From Brachionus manjavacas (Eukaryota > Rotifera > Eurotatoria > Ploima > Brachionidae), in NCBI GenBank assembly GCA_019054805.1, contig JAHQIY010000022.1, positions 806,001-870,000 on the forward strand: a DNA stretch of 64,000 nt, given 5' to 3'. Both the position numbers and the translations under genes were made by a program. Under the pieces are notes generated by a model. That model was not told the DNA's origin and did no database searches. It saw nothing but the letters and a program-made list of their open reading frames with translations. Below, piece after piece: positions 44,901 to 56,034 of this stretch. Each line of letters starts with the position of its first letter. Within the stretch, counting starts at the first letter, position 1.

Positions 44901-47326
44901 AGACGATAGAATGAAAAAAGAAAAGGCTCAATGGGAACAAGAGCAAAATTTCATAATAAAAAGAGAATTGATGAAAGTTAATGAGGAAAAAATGAGAGAA
45001 ATGGCCAAAATTCAAGACGAACTTGTAATCGAAAAAGAAAAATATATTTTTGAAAAAGATCGTGCAAACAAATATGAAAAAGTAATTTTTTTTCTAATTA
45101 AAATTTTTTTTATTGACAACAGCAAAAAATAAATTATTTAGCAAATTGATGAGTTGAATCAAGAGCTAAAGTTCAGCAACAAGGAAAAAAATTTGGCAAT
45201 TTCAAAAGCCAAAGAATCGCTGAAAGCTGAATCGGAAAAATTAAAGGCCGAATTACTTAACAATAAACAAGAAGAAATAAACAAATACAGAAAAATGATC
45301 AATGAACTTGAAGAAGAATTACAAAAACTAAAGATAGAGCAGTATCAGAATGTCGAAAAAAATAAAGAGAATGTTGTTAATGTCGAAAAGCTAGAAAAGG
45401 CATTAGTCAAAGATATAAATGAGGAATTGAGAAAATTGTCCTCATTAATACCAGGACAAATGCCAAAAATTGTTAGCTTTTCCAAGTAAGGATTTAAATA
45501 GTCGCCAGTAATTATCAACATGGTATTCTATTCTAATTATTTAAGTTTGAGATCTTCATTTCCAACCAAATTTGCTGAAAATTCTCTCACATTGAGCACA
45601 TTTCAAATGGCATTTGTAAGAAATTAAAAACTAATGTTTAAGATTAATTTCTAAAATTTATCTATAGAATAATTTGAGAAATCTGCTTGATGAAGTATCA
45701 CAAAGCTTTCAGAGTTTAAAAACCGAGAATGAGCAAGTTAAACGAGTCAACGCGAGGCTGATTCAGGAAAAGGATGAAGAATTGGAGGTGATAAGAAAAA
45801 AATGCGAAAAACAAAAACAAAAAGAATTGGAATCTATCAGAGAATTTATAAATAAAGATCATGATATCTCATTCAACTATAATACCGAAATAAACAGTCT
45901 TGTGAACGCACTCAAAAATAAAGACAAGGAAATCAAAGAAATTCAAGATAACATGGCCGAATGGAAGAAAGAAACTTTGACCAAATTGGCTGATAAATTT
46001 GAAATTGAACTTAACAGAGAGCTGGACAAGTAACTTTTTTTTTAATTAAAAAATTTAATTTTAAAAGACGTCTTTTTAGTTAGTATTTAGTATATAAATT
46101 TTTATTTTAGATCTTTTTTTAAAAATAATCACTAAAGATATTTTATTTATAGGTTTGAAGATTGCTTAGTTACTTGTGAAAAAATTATTTTTTATTTGAA
46201 AAAATTTGTCTTTATTTTGGATCAGGATAATTTATTAAAAAAATTAAAATTTAGAATTAAAAATTATTAGAGCTTTAGATTAGTTAAAAAATTAAATTAA
46301 AATTAAAAAACTTTTTTTTTTTACTTTTTATATATCTTGAAATTCTCAACCTCATGGTCATATTAGCCAAAGATTTTTAAAATTTAATTCCAATATTAAA
46401 AAAGCTGAAAATTTTTTTTTTTTTTTTAATTGAATTTGAATTTTAGACTTTTTTTTATTTATTTGTTAATTTGAGCTTATGCTTCTTCAGATTAAAAAAG
46501 ATCAAAATGTAAAAATAAAATAAAACAATGAAAAAAATGAAAGTAATGAAAGGTGTTTAAGTACAGTTTATGAAAAAAATAAACATAATAAAGCAATTAC
46601 GAAAATGAATTAAATTTTGTTAATTGAATTTATGTCTTAGTCATTTTTTTTGGTAATTAAGTAATTTTTTCAGGGTCAGTTTTGAGAGCTGAATATTTCC
46701 TTTTATAGTGATCTTAAAAAAAGGATTATGATCTTTGAAAGAATTCTTAAAAGTTAACTTTTTTACTTTCAAAAACCTTTAAGCTAACTTCTTTCAATCT
46801 GCGATTTATTTTAATTTTAAGATTAAGATTTTGAAATATTTTAATTTAAAGGAGAATGAAAGAATATAAAGATGAAGCCTCGAATCATCAAAATCAACTG
46901 GAAAAACTCCGAAAAGAGATCGACAATTTAATGAAAGAATGTCGTCAAAACAATGCTAATCAAATAAGTCAAGAACAGCATGAACGTATGATAAGATATC
47001 TACAGTCTCGTTTAAATGATTTAAGAGATGAAAACCTTGTTTTAAGAGATAGATACAAGTCGACAAATTTAATCCAGCCAAATGTTGGGCCAAATAATTA
47101 CGCAGCATCATTTAGTGAAAATGAATTTCAAAGTAAAACAAACATAATTTACAATCAAAGTATCTCCAAAAACCCTTTCCTTCAAGACGATGATAACTTA
47201 GTTTCTTCCATGTATTCGTCAAGTATAGACGGTGATGAAAATCTAGAATCACGTAATGAAATTCTACAGCAAAAGCTAAAAGAGCTACAAAAGTTACAAG
47301 TTCAATTAAACAATGTCCAAGCATAG
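41929..47326 (+). CDS. large coiled-coil protein (centrosomal/ciliary type, unassigned)
   Basis: Eleven exons, all in phase: 41929-42206, 42266-42599, 42763-42882, 42930-43108, 43168-43276, 43342-43491, 44797-45081, 45142-45485, 45546-45615, 45668-46029, 46852-47326; 901 aa. The N-terminus is serine-rich (SQYSPESQSSFSSKED), then heptad-type coiled coil runs almost to the end (RLENQLRLKRS, HLENRIASLQYEV, QLEDVKFQLKVAEEKI, INELEEELQKLKIE). A conserved-looking break occurs at ELRKLSSLIPGQMPKIV; LQSRLNDLRDENLVLRDRYK closes the last main coil. AATAAA at 47344. Length and layout resemble centrosome or ciliary-base proteins, but I cannot name an orthologue. Intron 6 holds a LINE, and intron 10 is also long (about 820 bp). 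Confidence 0.85.
43555..44580 (-). mobile_element. CR1-like LINE fragment in intron 6 of the coiled-coil gene
   Basis: Antisense to the host gene. Reads LGPHLFVIYINDLPEIF and YADG in place of YADD (about 44440-44520), then INSLVEWCREWSMNLNIEKC (about 44340), SEQKDLGVIVKTDMKWC, IDALERVQRRATQSIKGF and RLKRLNLTTLSTRRRRGHLI. The 3' UTR has the hairpin AGTCTGGATTAACCAGACT (43619-43637) and an AAT/AGT-rich tail (about 43560-43600). 5' truncated; catalytic box mutated. Confidence 0.8.
46452..46500 (-). repeat. degenerate LINE family B 3' end
   Basis: TTTATTTATTTG followed by GAGCTTATGCTTCTTCAGATT resembles the LINE 3' end at 47815-47865. Lies in intron 10 of the coiled-coil gene. Confidence 0.4.
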
Positions 47327-47814
47327 ATGCTTTTTTTTTATTCAATAAATATTAGCTTCAAAAGCTTTGAATGGAATTTTTAGAATAATTGTTTTTACCT
47401 TTTTTATGATAAAGTATTTTAGAATCAAGACTAATTTAGAAAAAAAATTAATAAAAAATTTTTTTATTGATTTTTTTTAGAATATAAATGTAAATTCTGA
47501 AAGCTAAATAAAATATGAATTATATGCATTTTTCTCAGTTTTTGATGGTTATCTAAATATGTTAAGAGAATTCTTTAAGTCATCAAATTTAAAGTTATTT
47601 TAAAGTAAACTGAATATTTCAATATCTATTTGAATATATTAGATTAAAATAGTTATCTTTAAACTTTTTTGACATTGGTTCTTTTGATATTTTCAAATTT
47701 AAAGTAATTTTAGCCTTTGTCAGATTACAAAGATTAAACTTTTAAATTCTATTTGGTTTAAGAATAATCTAATGATTAATGGATTTTATTGACACAATTT
47801 CATATTAATTGAAT

Positions 47815-50800
47815 TATTTATTTATTTGTATATCTGTATCGAGCTAAGGCTACTTCAGATTAAAAAAAAAAAAGAAAAATAAAATAAAGTTTAAATATGA
47901 TAAAATATACAGTAGCGCTACGCCACATGGATTTTACGTAAATTTACGTCAAATTACGTTAATTTACGTAATTTTACGTAAAAAAAAGTAAATTTACGTA
48001 AATTAACGTAAAGATAGAAAAGTAAAATTACGTTTATTAACGTAAAATAACGTAAATTTACGTAATTTTACCAAATTTTACCTGGTAAAAAAATGAAATT
48101 TTACGAAAATTTACGTAAATTTACTTTTTTGAAAATTTTAGTTAAAAAACTCAGAAAATTCAAATTTTCAAAAAAATCGTCTAAAATATTGAATTTTCGA
48201 CTGTTTTTTGGCCGTTTTACATTTTACGTAAAAAAAGTAATTTTACGTAAAATTAAGTAAATTTACGTTATTTTACGTTAATAAACGTAATTTTACTTTT
48301 CTATCTTTACGTTAATTTACGTAAATTTACTTTTTTACGTAAAATTACGTAAATTAACGTAATTTGACGTAAATTTACGTAAAATCCATGTGGCGTAGCG
48401 CTACTGTATAAAAAAAGAAACAAAAAAGAAAAATAAAATAAATATGTTAAAATAGAAGAAAATTAAAATTAGATATATTGGTATAGAGAATTTTTTTTGT
48501 TTATTTAAATTTGAAATGGCTCTGAGTAATAAAACTCCTTCTGCCATTAGATAAGTAAAAAAAAAATAGAATTTTAAAATGAATAAAGTAAACTTAAAAT
48601 TTTTTTTTTGAAAAATAAAATACAAAAAAGAATGAAATAGTAAATTACTGTAAAAACGATAGCAAGTTTTTTTTATTTTTTACACTTTTTAATGAAAGAT
48701 TGAAAAACAGAGAGATAAACCCTTATCATTTAGCCATTCACTGAATTCATTCCATATATTACATAATGGTGTTTTTTTCTTACAGGGTCTTGAGCTGTTA
48801 ACAAAAGCACTGACATATTCTTTGATTAAGTCAATAGTTAGTGTATTTTTGACGATAACACTATTTTTGAGATATTTTATAAAAAGTTTATTTAAACGAA
48901 CTTCTATGTTATCAAGCTTTATTTCATCTAGGAAATTTATCAAAAGATCCGATGGAGTATCATGAGGAAAATTATAACTGTACTTAATTGAAATATTTTG
49001 GAGAACTTGTAGCCTAGAGTGGTTGGTCTTTGAGACTAGAATAGGAATAAAGAAACTATAATCAATAATAGAGCCAATTAATGATTTATATATATTTACC
49101 AAAGTATTGTGGTTAAGTTTCCAAGACTTTTGTGCCAGAATTTTTAAGACGTTAATACGATCAATGCATCTTGATCTAATAAAGCCTACATGCGAGTCGA
49201 AGCTAAGGTTTTCATCGAAAGTGATGCCTAGAATAAAGGCTTTTTTTCATACGGTTTTTTTTTTGCAAAAATTTTTAAAGAAAGAGATTTGTTTTTACCT
49301 GGATTTCCGGAGAAAATGGTATGACTACATTTTTCGGGGGCCATTTTCATCTTCCATTTTACAAGCCAAGCTTCAATTTTTTTCAAATAGCAATTTATTG
49401 CTGTGACAATTTTACCATACTTTTTAAAAATAAAGTAGGAAACCAGATCATCGGCAAAAATGAGAGAGTAGCTTTTATTTTTTGAGTTCAATTTTGGAAT
49501 GTCATTTATAAAAATTGTAAATAGGAAAGAACTAATTACAGCTCCTTGAGGTACCCCTGACTGAATGGCCCCCTGAGTTGAAGAATAGTCATTAACTTTT
49601 ACAAAAAACTTCCTATTATTGAGAAAATCTCTTACCCACTCCAATATATAGAGTGGTACTTTTAATTGGGACATTTTGTAAAGTATTCCATTGTGCCAAG
49701 TTTTATCAAAGGCTTGAGAAATATCAAAAAAGAAATAGCATTATTTTTCCAATTGAAAGTTTCAGATATTTTTTGAGTCATGAAAACAAGATTATCAGCT
49801 GTTCGCCTATGTGTTCGAAAGCCTGATTGTTGCAAGCAAATCAAGCTATTTTCTTCAAGATACTTATATAACCTATTTCTTACTATGCGTTCTAATATCT
49901 TGCCTAGACAACTAGTAACGCTTATTGGGCGGTACTTAGATGGGTCATTAGATGTTCTTGTTTTTGGTAACATGGAAATCCTTGAGATTTTCCATTGTTT
50001 AGGGATTATGGATTTTGCTAGACAAAGATTGAAGAAATTTAAAATTTTTTCAAAAAACTTACAGAGAGGTTTTTAATAAGGCGATAGCTTATTAAGTCTG
50101 GACCGGCTGACGAGTCTTTTTTTATTTTTTTAATTGTTTTCTTTAGTTCGTCAAAGGTTATGACTGGAAAAAAGGACTCATTTTTTGAGTACTGTTCAAA
50201 AATTTTTTATTATGGATGTAAGAGCTAATACTTTTAATATCCTCATTTAAGTCAATAGAATTTTCTATTGAAAAAGTCTTACAAAGAATAGAAAGATCCC
50301 CTTTTTCCTTATCAGTTTTAAACTCTTTTTCATCGATAATCAGAGTGGGTATTTTTGAGTTTACATTATTTGTTCTAAGTCTGTTTATTTTTTCCAGAAC
50401 GGTTTCGAGCTACATTAATAGGGTCCAAGTTTTTCCATAAACTTATTAAATCTATCGTTTTCAAACTTCATTACTTCAAAACGAAATTTTTTTGTTAAAG
50501 AATTGCATTTATTTTGTAAAGATTCAATATTTAACCTTAGATTTTTTCTTTAATAGCCTTTTAAGATTTTACCTCTCAATGATTATAATAAGAATATACT
50601 TTGGAAAAGATTTTATGAATTTTTTCTTGGAAATCTTGGAATGGAAATGTAGGCTGCTTTTAGAATTAGAGAGGTAATATTTGTGTTCAATCAATGTTTT
50701 CAGAGTTTAAGCATAAGTCTGGGCATAATTGTCAACAGGATACATATTTTTAAATGTCTGATTTTTCAGGGAAAAAAGAATAAATAGTAAGGTAGAAATT

Positions 50801-50850
50801 ACACAATGGAGTTGAGTATTCAATATATCTTGCTTCGAAATTGAATTAAA
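47815..50850 (-). mobile_element. LINE family B copy 1, decayed
   Basis: Minus-strand RT in order: PSKYRPISVTSCLGKILERI (about 49925), QQSGFRTHRRTADNLVF (about 49810), GVPQGAVISSFLFTIFINDI (about 49540), FADDLVSYF (about 49450), WKMKMAPEKCSHTIFSG (about 49350), LGITFDENLSFDSHVG-like (about 49210) and the C-terminal 48689-49102. A 5' linker segment is at about 50400-50680. Frames are broken at A/T runs near 49670-49740 and 49250. The 3' end continues through the foldback insertion to 47815, where TTATTTATTTG precedes TCGAGCTAAGGCTACTTCAG; the same 3' end recurs at 57929-57980. Confidence 0.8.
47910..48406. mobile_element. foldback MITE with 10-bp-phased ACGT array
   Basis: 497-bp near-palindrome flanked by TA (47908-47909 and 48407-48408). 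Terminal repeats begin CAGTAGCGCTACGCCACATG. Both arms are arrays of TTTACGTAAA-like units. ACGT cores start at 47936, 47946, 47956, 47966, 47976, 47996, 48006 and then 48030, 48040, 48050, 48060; the right arm repeats this at 48245, 48265, 48275, 48285, 48309, 48319, 48337, 48347, 48357, 48367, 48377. Inserted in the 3' part of LINE family B. Confidence 0.8.
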
Positions 50851-52050
50851 ATGAACATTTTTATAAGATTAATTTTAAAATCGAAATTTAAATCTTGATT
50901 ATCAATTTAATTGTTTCATAATTATTAGTTTAATAATAGTTATGCTGCTTATTACTAATTAAATGGTTGAATAGGTATCGAATGAATTAAAGTTTAATTG
51001 AACTATCGATGAAATCATGAATGCATCAAGAAGCCCATGTTTTTCAAAAAAAAACAAGTTATATTAGGCTAGCTCACGGGACGAGAACGAGGCTTAAGTA
51101 TTAAATGTTGTTAATTTTTAAAAACAATTAACGATTCTAAAGAAAAATTGATGGAAATGTTTAAACAACTCTCCAAAAATGCGACGGAGTAGGGCTTGAT
51201 TTATCGAAAAGGACAACCAAACTTTACTATTCATACATAATATTCATAATTAGATCCTAATTAATATTGGTACACCTAAAATAAAATATTGCTCCATTTG
51301 GTTCATGGGCGAAGCTTTTCGAGACTTTTGTAAAGGATATATTTTGTGTCAATAGATAAATATTTCTTTTAGTAGATAATTTTATTTAAAAAATTTGATA
51401 AAAAATTTTAATAGGTGGTATTTATTTTAAAAAAATAATAAAAAAATTAACAAACCAATTAACACTTATTTCCTTACTCTTTTTAGCGGCTGCTCACGCT
51501 CATTGTTAGATTTTTTTGGCCTTCCACGTTTACGTTTCTCAACAAATTTAATATTGTTTTCGAAAAGATCAAATCAAATTGTTTTTGATTAGTCACATTA
51601 ACAATTGAATTAATTAAACTTAGAATCGTACTTGAAACCTCTTTTTGAACTTGTTGTGGGTTTTGATGGTCTACTGCATATTAATCAGAGCTATAAAATC
51701 TCTCTCTAAAGCAAATATTGCTTTTTCTTTCGACCTCGTTTTGCATTCCTTTGATCTTTAAGGATCAAAAAGTGCGAGATTCCGATTGTGTGCTTGCATT
51801 TAAAGTTTTTGCCAATTAAAACAGGAGCAAGTGCTCGATTACCAATTTTCCGAAACTATTTTAACTGCAATGAAATGTAATATCGAACATCGATTCGGAA
51901 GCTGTACACATTTTTTTTAAAACTAAGTGGCGTGTGATATTTTTGGTCTATGGATGTTGATTTATGTGTATAGTTTAGATGGAGAGGCGAAGAGTGCTTG
52001 AGGCCTAGGTTTTCTGGTAATGGGCACTGTTATCTAATATATTCAAATAG
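48407..52050 (+). repeat. tandem duplication, copy 1
   Basis: Near-identical to 52379-56034, offset about 3,978 bp at most points. Differences are mostly homopolymer lengths with a few substitutions (for example near 50556, 50604 and 51215). Both copies end TTCAAATAG. The foldback element to the left belongs to the unit. Confidence 0.9.
51420..51900 (-). pseudogene. MULE transposase C-terminus, SWIM finger and AT-hook
   Basis: Minus strand: a frame with STCSCFNWQK, shifting at an A-run into NFKCKHTIGIS, gives the C-x-C...C-x-H pattern of a SWIM zinc finger, then KRGRKKK, and near 51500-51540 the end EKRKRGRPKKSNN...LKRVRK. SWIM finger followed by a GRPKK tail is the C-terminal layout of MULE-type transposases. 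Dead, several stops. Confidence 0.5.
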
Positions 52051-52378
52051 TTTTTTTTACGTAAAATGTAAAACGGCCAAAAAACAGTCGAAAATTCAAT
52101 ATTTTAGACGATTTTTTTGAAAATTTGAATTTTCTGAGTTTTTTAACTAAAATTTTCAAAAAAGTAAATTTACGTAAATTTTCGTAAAATTTCATTTTTT
52201 TACCAGGTAAAATTTGGTAAAATTACGTAAATTTACGTTATTTTACGTTAATAAACGTAATTTTACTTTTCTATCTTTACGTTAATTTACGTAAATTTAC
52301 TTTTTTTTACGTAAAATTACGTAAATTAACGTAATTTGACGTAAATTTACGTAAAATCCATGTGGCGTAGCGCTACTG
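52051..52378. mobile_element. foldback MITE, truncated copy with inverted spacer
   Basis: The right arm equals that of 47910-48406, ending GCGCTACTG next to TA. The spacer, however, reads as the reverse complement of the first copy's (AACGGCCAAAAAACAGTCG here, CGACTGTTTTTTGGCCG there). The left arm is missing; the sequence starts at a T-run directly after TTCAAATAG of duplication copy 1. Confidence 0.8.
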
Positions 52379-54850
52379 TATAAAAAAAAAGAAACAAAAA
52401 AAGAAAAATAAAATAAATATGTTAAAATAGAAGAAAATTAAAATTAGATATATTGGTATAGAGAATTTTTTTTTTGTTTATTTAAATTTGAAATGGCTCT
52501 GAGTAATAAAACTCCTTCTGCCATTAGATAAGTAAAAAAAAAATAGAATTTTAAAATGAATAAAGTAAACTTAAAATTTTTTTTTTGAAAAATAAAATAC
52601 AAAAAAGAATGAAATAGTAAATTACTGTAAAAACGATAGCAAGTTTTTTTTTATTTTTTACACTTTTTAATGAAAGATTGAAAAACAGAGAGATAAACCC
52701 TTATCATTTAGCCATTCACTGAATTCATTCCATATATTACATAATGGTGTTTTTTTCTTACAGGGTCTTGAGCTGTTAACAAAAGCACTGACATATTCTT
52801 TGATTAAGTCAATAGTTAGTGTATTTTTGACGATAACACTATTTTTGAGATATTTTATAAAAAGTTTATTTAAACGAACTTCTATGTTATCAAGCTTTAT
52901 TTCATCTAGGAAATTTATCAAAAGATCCGATGGAGTATCATGAGGAAAATTATAACTGTACTTAATTGAAATATTTTGGAGAACTTGTAGCCTAGAGTGG
53001 TTGGTCTTTGAGACTAGAATAGGAATAAAGAAACTATAATCAATAATAGAGCCAATTAATGATTTATATATATTTACCAAAGTATTGTGGTTAAGTTTCC
53101 AAGACTTTTGTGCCAGAATTTTTAAGACGTTAATACGATCAATGCATCTTGATCTAATAAAGCCTACATGCGAGTCGAAGCTAAGGTTTTCATCGAAAGT
53201 GATGCCTAGAATAAAGGCTTTTTTTCATACGGTTTTTTTTTTGCAAAAATTTTTAAAGAAAGAGATTTGTTTTTACCTGGATTTCCGGAGAAAATGGTAT
53301 GACTACATTTTTCGGGGGCCATTTTCATCTTCCATTTTACAAGCCAAGCTTCAATTTTTTTCAAATAGCAATTTATTGCTGTGACAATTTTACCATACTT
53401 TTTAAAAATAAAGTAGGAAACCAGATCATCGGCAAAAATGAGAGAGTAGCTTTTATTTTTTGAGTTCAATTTTGGAATGTCATTTATAAAAATTGTAAAT
53501 AGGAAAGAACTAATTACAGCTCCTTGAGGTACCCCTGACTGAATGGCCCCCTGAGTTGAAGAATAGTCATTAACTTTTACAAAAAACTTCCTATTATTGA
53601 GAAAATCTCTTACCCACTCCAATATATAGAGTGGTACTTTTAATTGGGACATTTTGTAAAGTATTCCATTGTGCCAAGTTTTATCAAAGGCTTGAGAAAT
53701 ATCAAAAAAGAAATAGCATTATTTTTCCAATTGAAAGTTTCAGATATTTTTGAGTCATGAAAACAAGATTATCAGCTGTTCGCCTATGTGTTCGAAAGCC
53801 TGATTGTTGCAAGCAAATCAAGCTATTTTCTTCAAGATACTTATATAACCTATTTCTTACTATGCGTTCTAATATCTTGCCTAGACAACTAGTAACGCTT
53901 ATTGGGCGGTACTTAGATGGGTCATTAGATGTTCTTGTTTTTGGTAACATGGAAATCCTTGAGATTTTCCATTGTTTAGGGATTATGGATTTTGCTAGAC
54001 AAAGATTGAAGAAATTTAAAATTTTTTTCAAAAAACTTACAGAGAGGTTTTTAATAAGGCGATAGCTTATTAAGTCTGGACCGGCTGACGAGTCTTTTTT
54101 TATTTTTTTAATTGTTTTCTTTAGTTCGTCAAAGGTTATGACTGGAAAAAAGGACTCATTTTTTGAGTACTGTTCAAAAATTTTTTATTATGGATGTAAG
54201 AGCTAATACTTTTAATATCCTCATTTAAGTCAATAGAATTTTCTATTGAAAAAGTCTTACAAAGAATAGAAAGATCCCCTTTTTCCTTATCAGTTTTAAA
54301 CTCTTTTTCATCGATAATCAGAGTGGGTATTTTTGAGTTTACATTATTTGTTCTAAGTCTGTTTATTTTTTTCCAGAACGGTTTCGAGCTACATTAATAG
54401 GGTCCAAGTTTTTCCATAAACTTATTAAATCTATCGTTTTCAAACTTCATTACTTCAAAACGAAATTTTTTTGTTAAAGAATTGCATTTATTTTGTAAAG
54501 ATTCAATATTTAACCTTAGATTTTTTTTCTTTAATAGCCTTTTAAGTTTTTTCCTCTCAATGATTATAATAAGAATATACTTTGGAAACGATTTTATGAA
54601 TTTTTTTCTTGGAAATCTTGGAATGGAAATGTAGGCTGCTTTTAGAATTAGAGAGGTAATATTTGTGTTCAATCAATGTTTTCAGAGTTTAAGCATAAGT
54701 CTGGGCATAATTGTCAACAGGATACATATTTTTAAATGTCTGATTTTTCAGGGAAAAAAGAATAAATAGTAAGGTAGAAATTACACAATGGAGTTGAGTA
54801 TTCAATATATCTTGCTTCGAAATTGAATTAAAATGAACATTTTTATAAGA
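52379..54850 (-). mobile_element. LINE family B copy 2
   Basis: Same RT blocks as copy 1: 53702-54031 (PSKYRPISVTSCLGKILERI), 53206-53652 (GVPQGAVIS, FADDLVSYF) and 52667-53080 (C-terminus). The linker segment 54394-54672 is in one open frame here, starting upstream of the frame seen in copy 1. It shares most frame breaks with copy 1, so the element was already dead when duplicated. Confidence 0.8.
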
Positions 54851-55399
54851 TTAATTTTAAAATCGAAATTTAAATCTTGATTATCAATTTAATTGTTTCA
54901 TAATTATTAGTTTAATAATAGTTATGCTGCTTATTACTAATTAAATGGTTGAATAGGTATCGAATGAATTAAAGTTTAATTGAACTATCGATGAAATCAT
55001 GAATGCATCAAGAAGCCCATGTTTTTTCAAAAAAAAACAAGTTATATTAGGCTAGCTCACGGGACGAGAACGAGGCTTAAGTATTAAATGTTGTTAATTT
55101 TTAAAAACAATTAACGATTCTAAAGAAAAATTGATGGAAATGTTTAAACAACTCTCCAAAAATGCGACGGAGTAGGGCTTGATTTATCGAAAAGGACAAT
55201 CAAACTTTACTATTCATACATAATATTCATAATTAGATCCTAATTAATATTGGTACACCTAAAATAAAATATTGCTCCATTTGGTTCATGGGCGAAGCTT
55301 TTCGAGACTTTTGTAAAGGATATATTTTGTGTCAATAGATAAATATTTCTTTTAGTAGATAATTTTATTTAAAAAAATTTGATAAAAAATTTTAATAGG

Positions 55400-55890
55400 T
55401 GGTATTTATTTTAAAAAAATAATAAAAAAATTAACAAACCAATTAACACTTATTTCCTTACTCTTTTTAGCGGCTGCTCACGCTCATTGTTAGATTTTTT
55501 TGGCCTTCCACGTTTACGTTTCTCAACAAATTTAATATTGTTTTCGAAAAGATCAAATCAAATTGTTTTTGATTAGTCACATTAACAATTGAATTAATTA
55601 AACTTAGAATCGTACTTGAAACCTCTTTTTGAACTTGTTGTGGGTTTTGATGGTCTACTGCATATTAATCAGAGCTATAAAATCTCTCTCTAAAGCAAAT
55701 ATTGCTTTTTCTTTCGACCTCGTTTTGCATTCCTTTGATCTTTAAGGATCAAAAAGTGCGAGATTCCGATTGTGTGCTTGCATTTAAAGTTTTTGCCAAT
55801 TAAAACAGGAGCAAGTGCTCGATTACCAATTTTCCGAAACTATTTTAACTGCAATGAAATGTAATATCGAACATCGATTCGGAAGCTGTA
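55400..55890 (-). pseudogene. MULE transposase C-terminus, duplicate
   Basis: Second copy of 51420-51900 with the same SWIM C-x-C...C-x-H trace and GRPKKSNN end. Confidence 0.5.
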
Positions 55891-56034
55891 CACATTTTTT
55901 TTAAAACTAAGTGGCGTGTGATATTTTTGGTCTATGGATGTTGATTTATGTGTATAGTTTAGATGGAGAGGCGAAGAGTGCTTGAGGCCTAGGTTTTCTG
56001 GTAATGGGCACTGTTATCTAATATATTCAAATAG

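Larger units (their letters stand above)
52379..56034 (+). repeat. tandem duplication, copy 2
   Basis: Second copy of 48407-52050. At 56035 the sequence switches to unrelated Ty3/Gypsy-derived DNA. Confidence 0.9.

Noticed and set aside
47910..48406. CRISPR-like or satellite array
   Set aside because: The 10-bp units are imperfect, lie in two inverted arms and end in TIRs with TA flanks, so a foldback transposon explains them.
49107..49406. Plus-strand frames in LINE family B (and their duplicates at 53085-53384)
   Set aside because: Complement shadows of the minus-strand RT; no independent motif.
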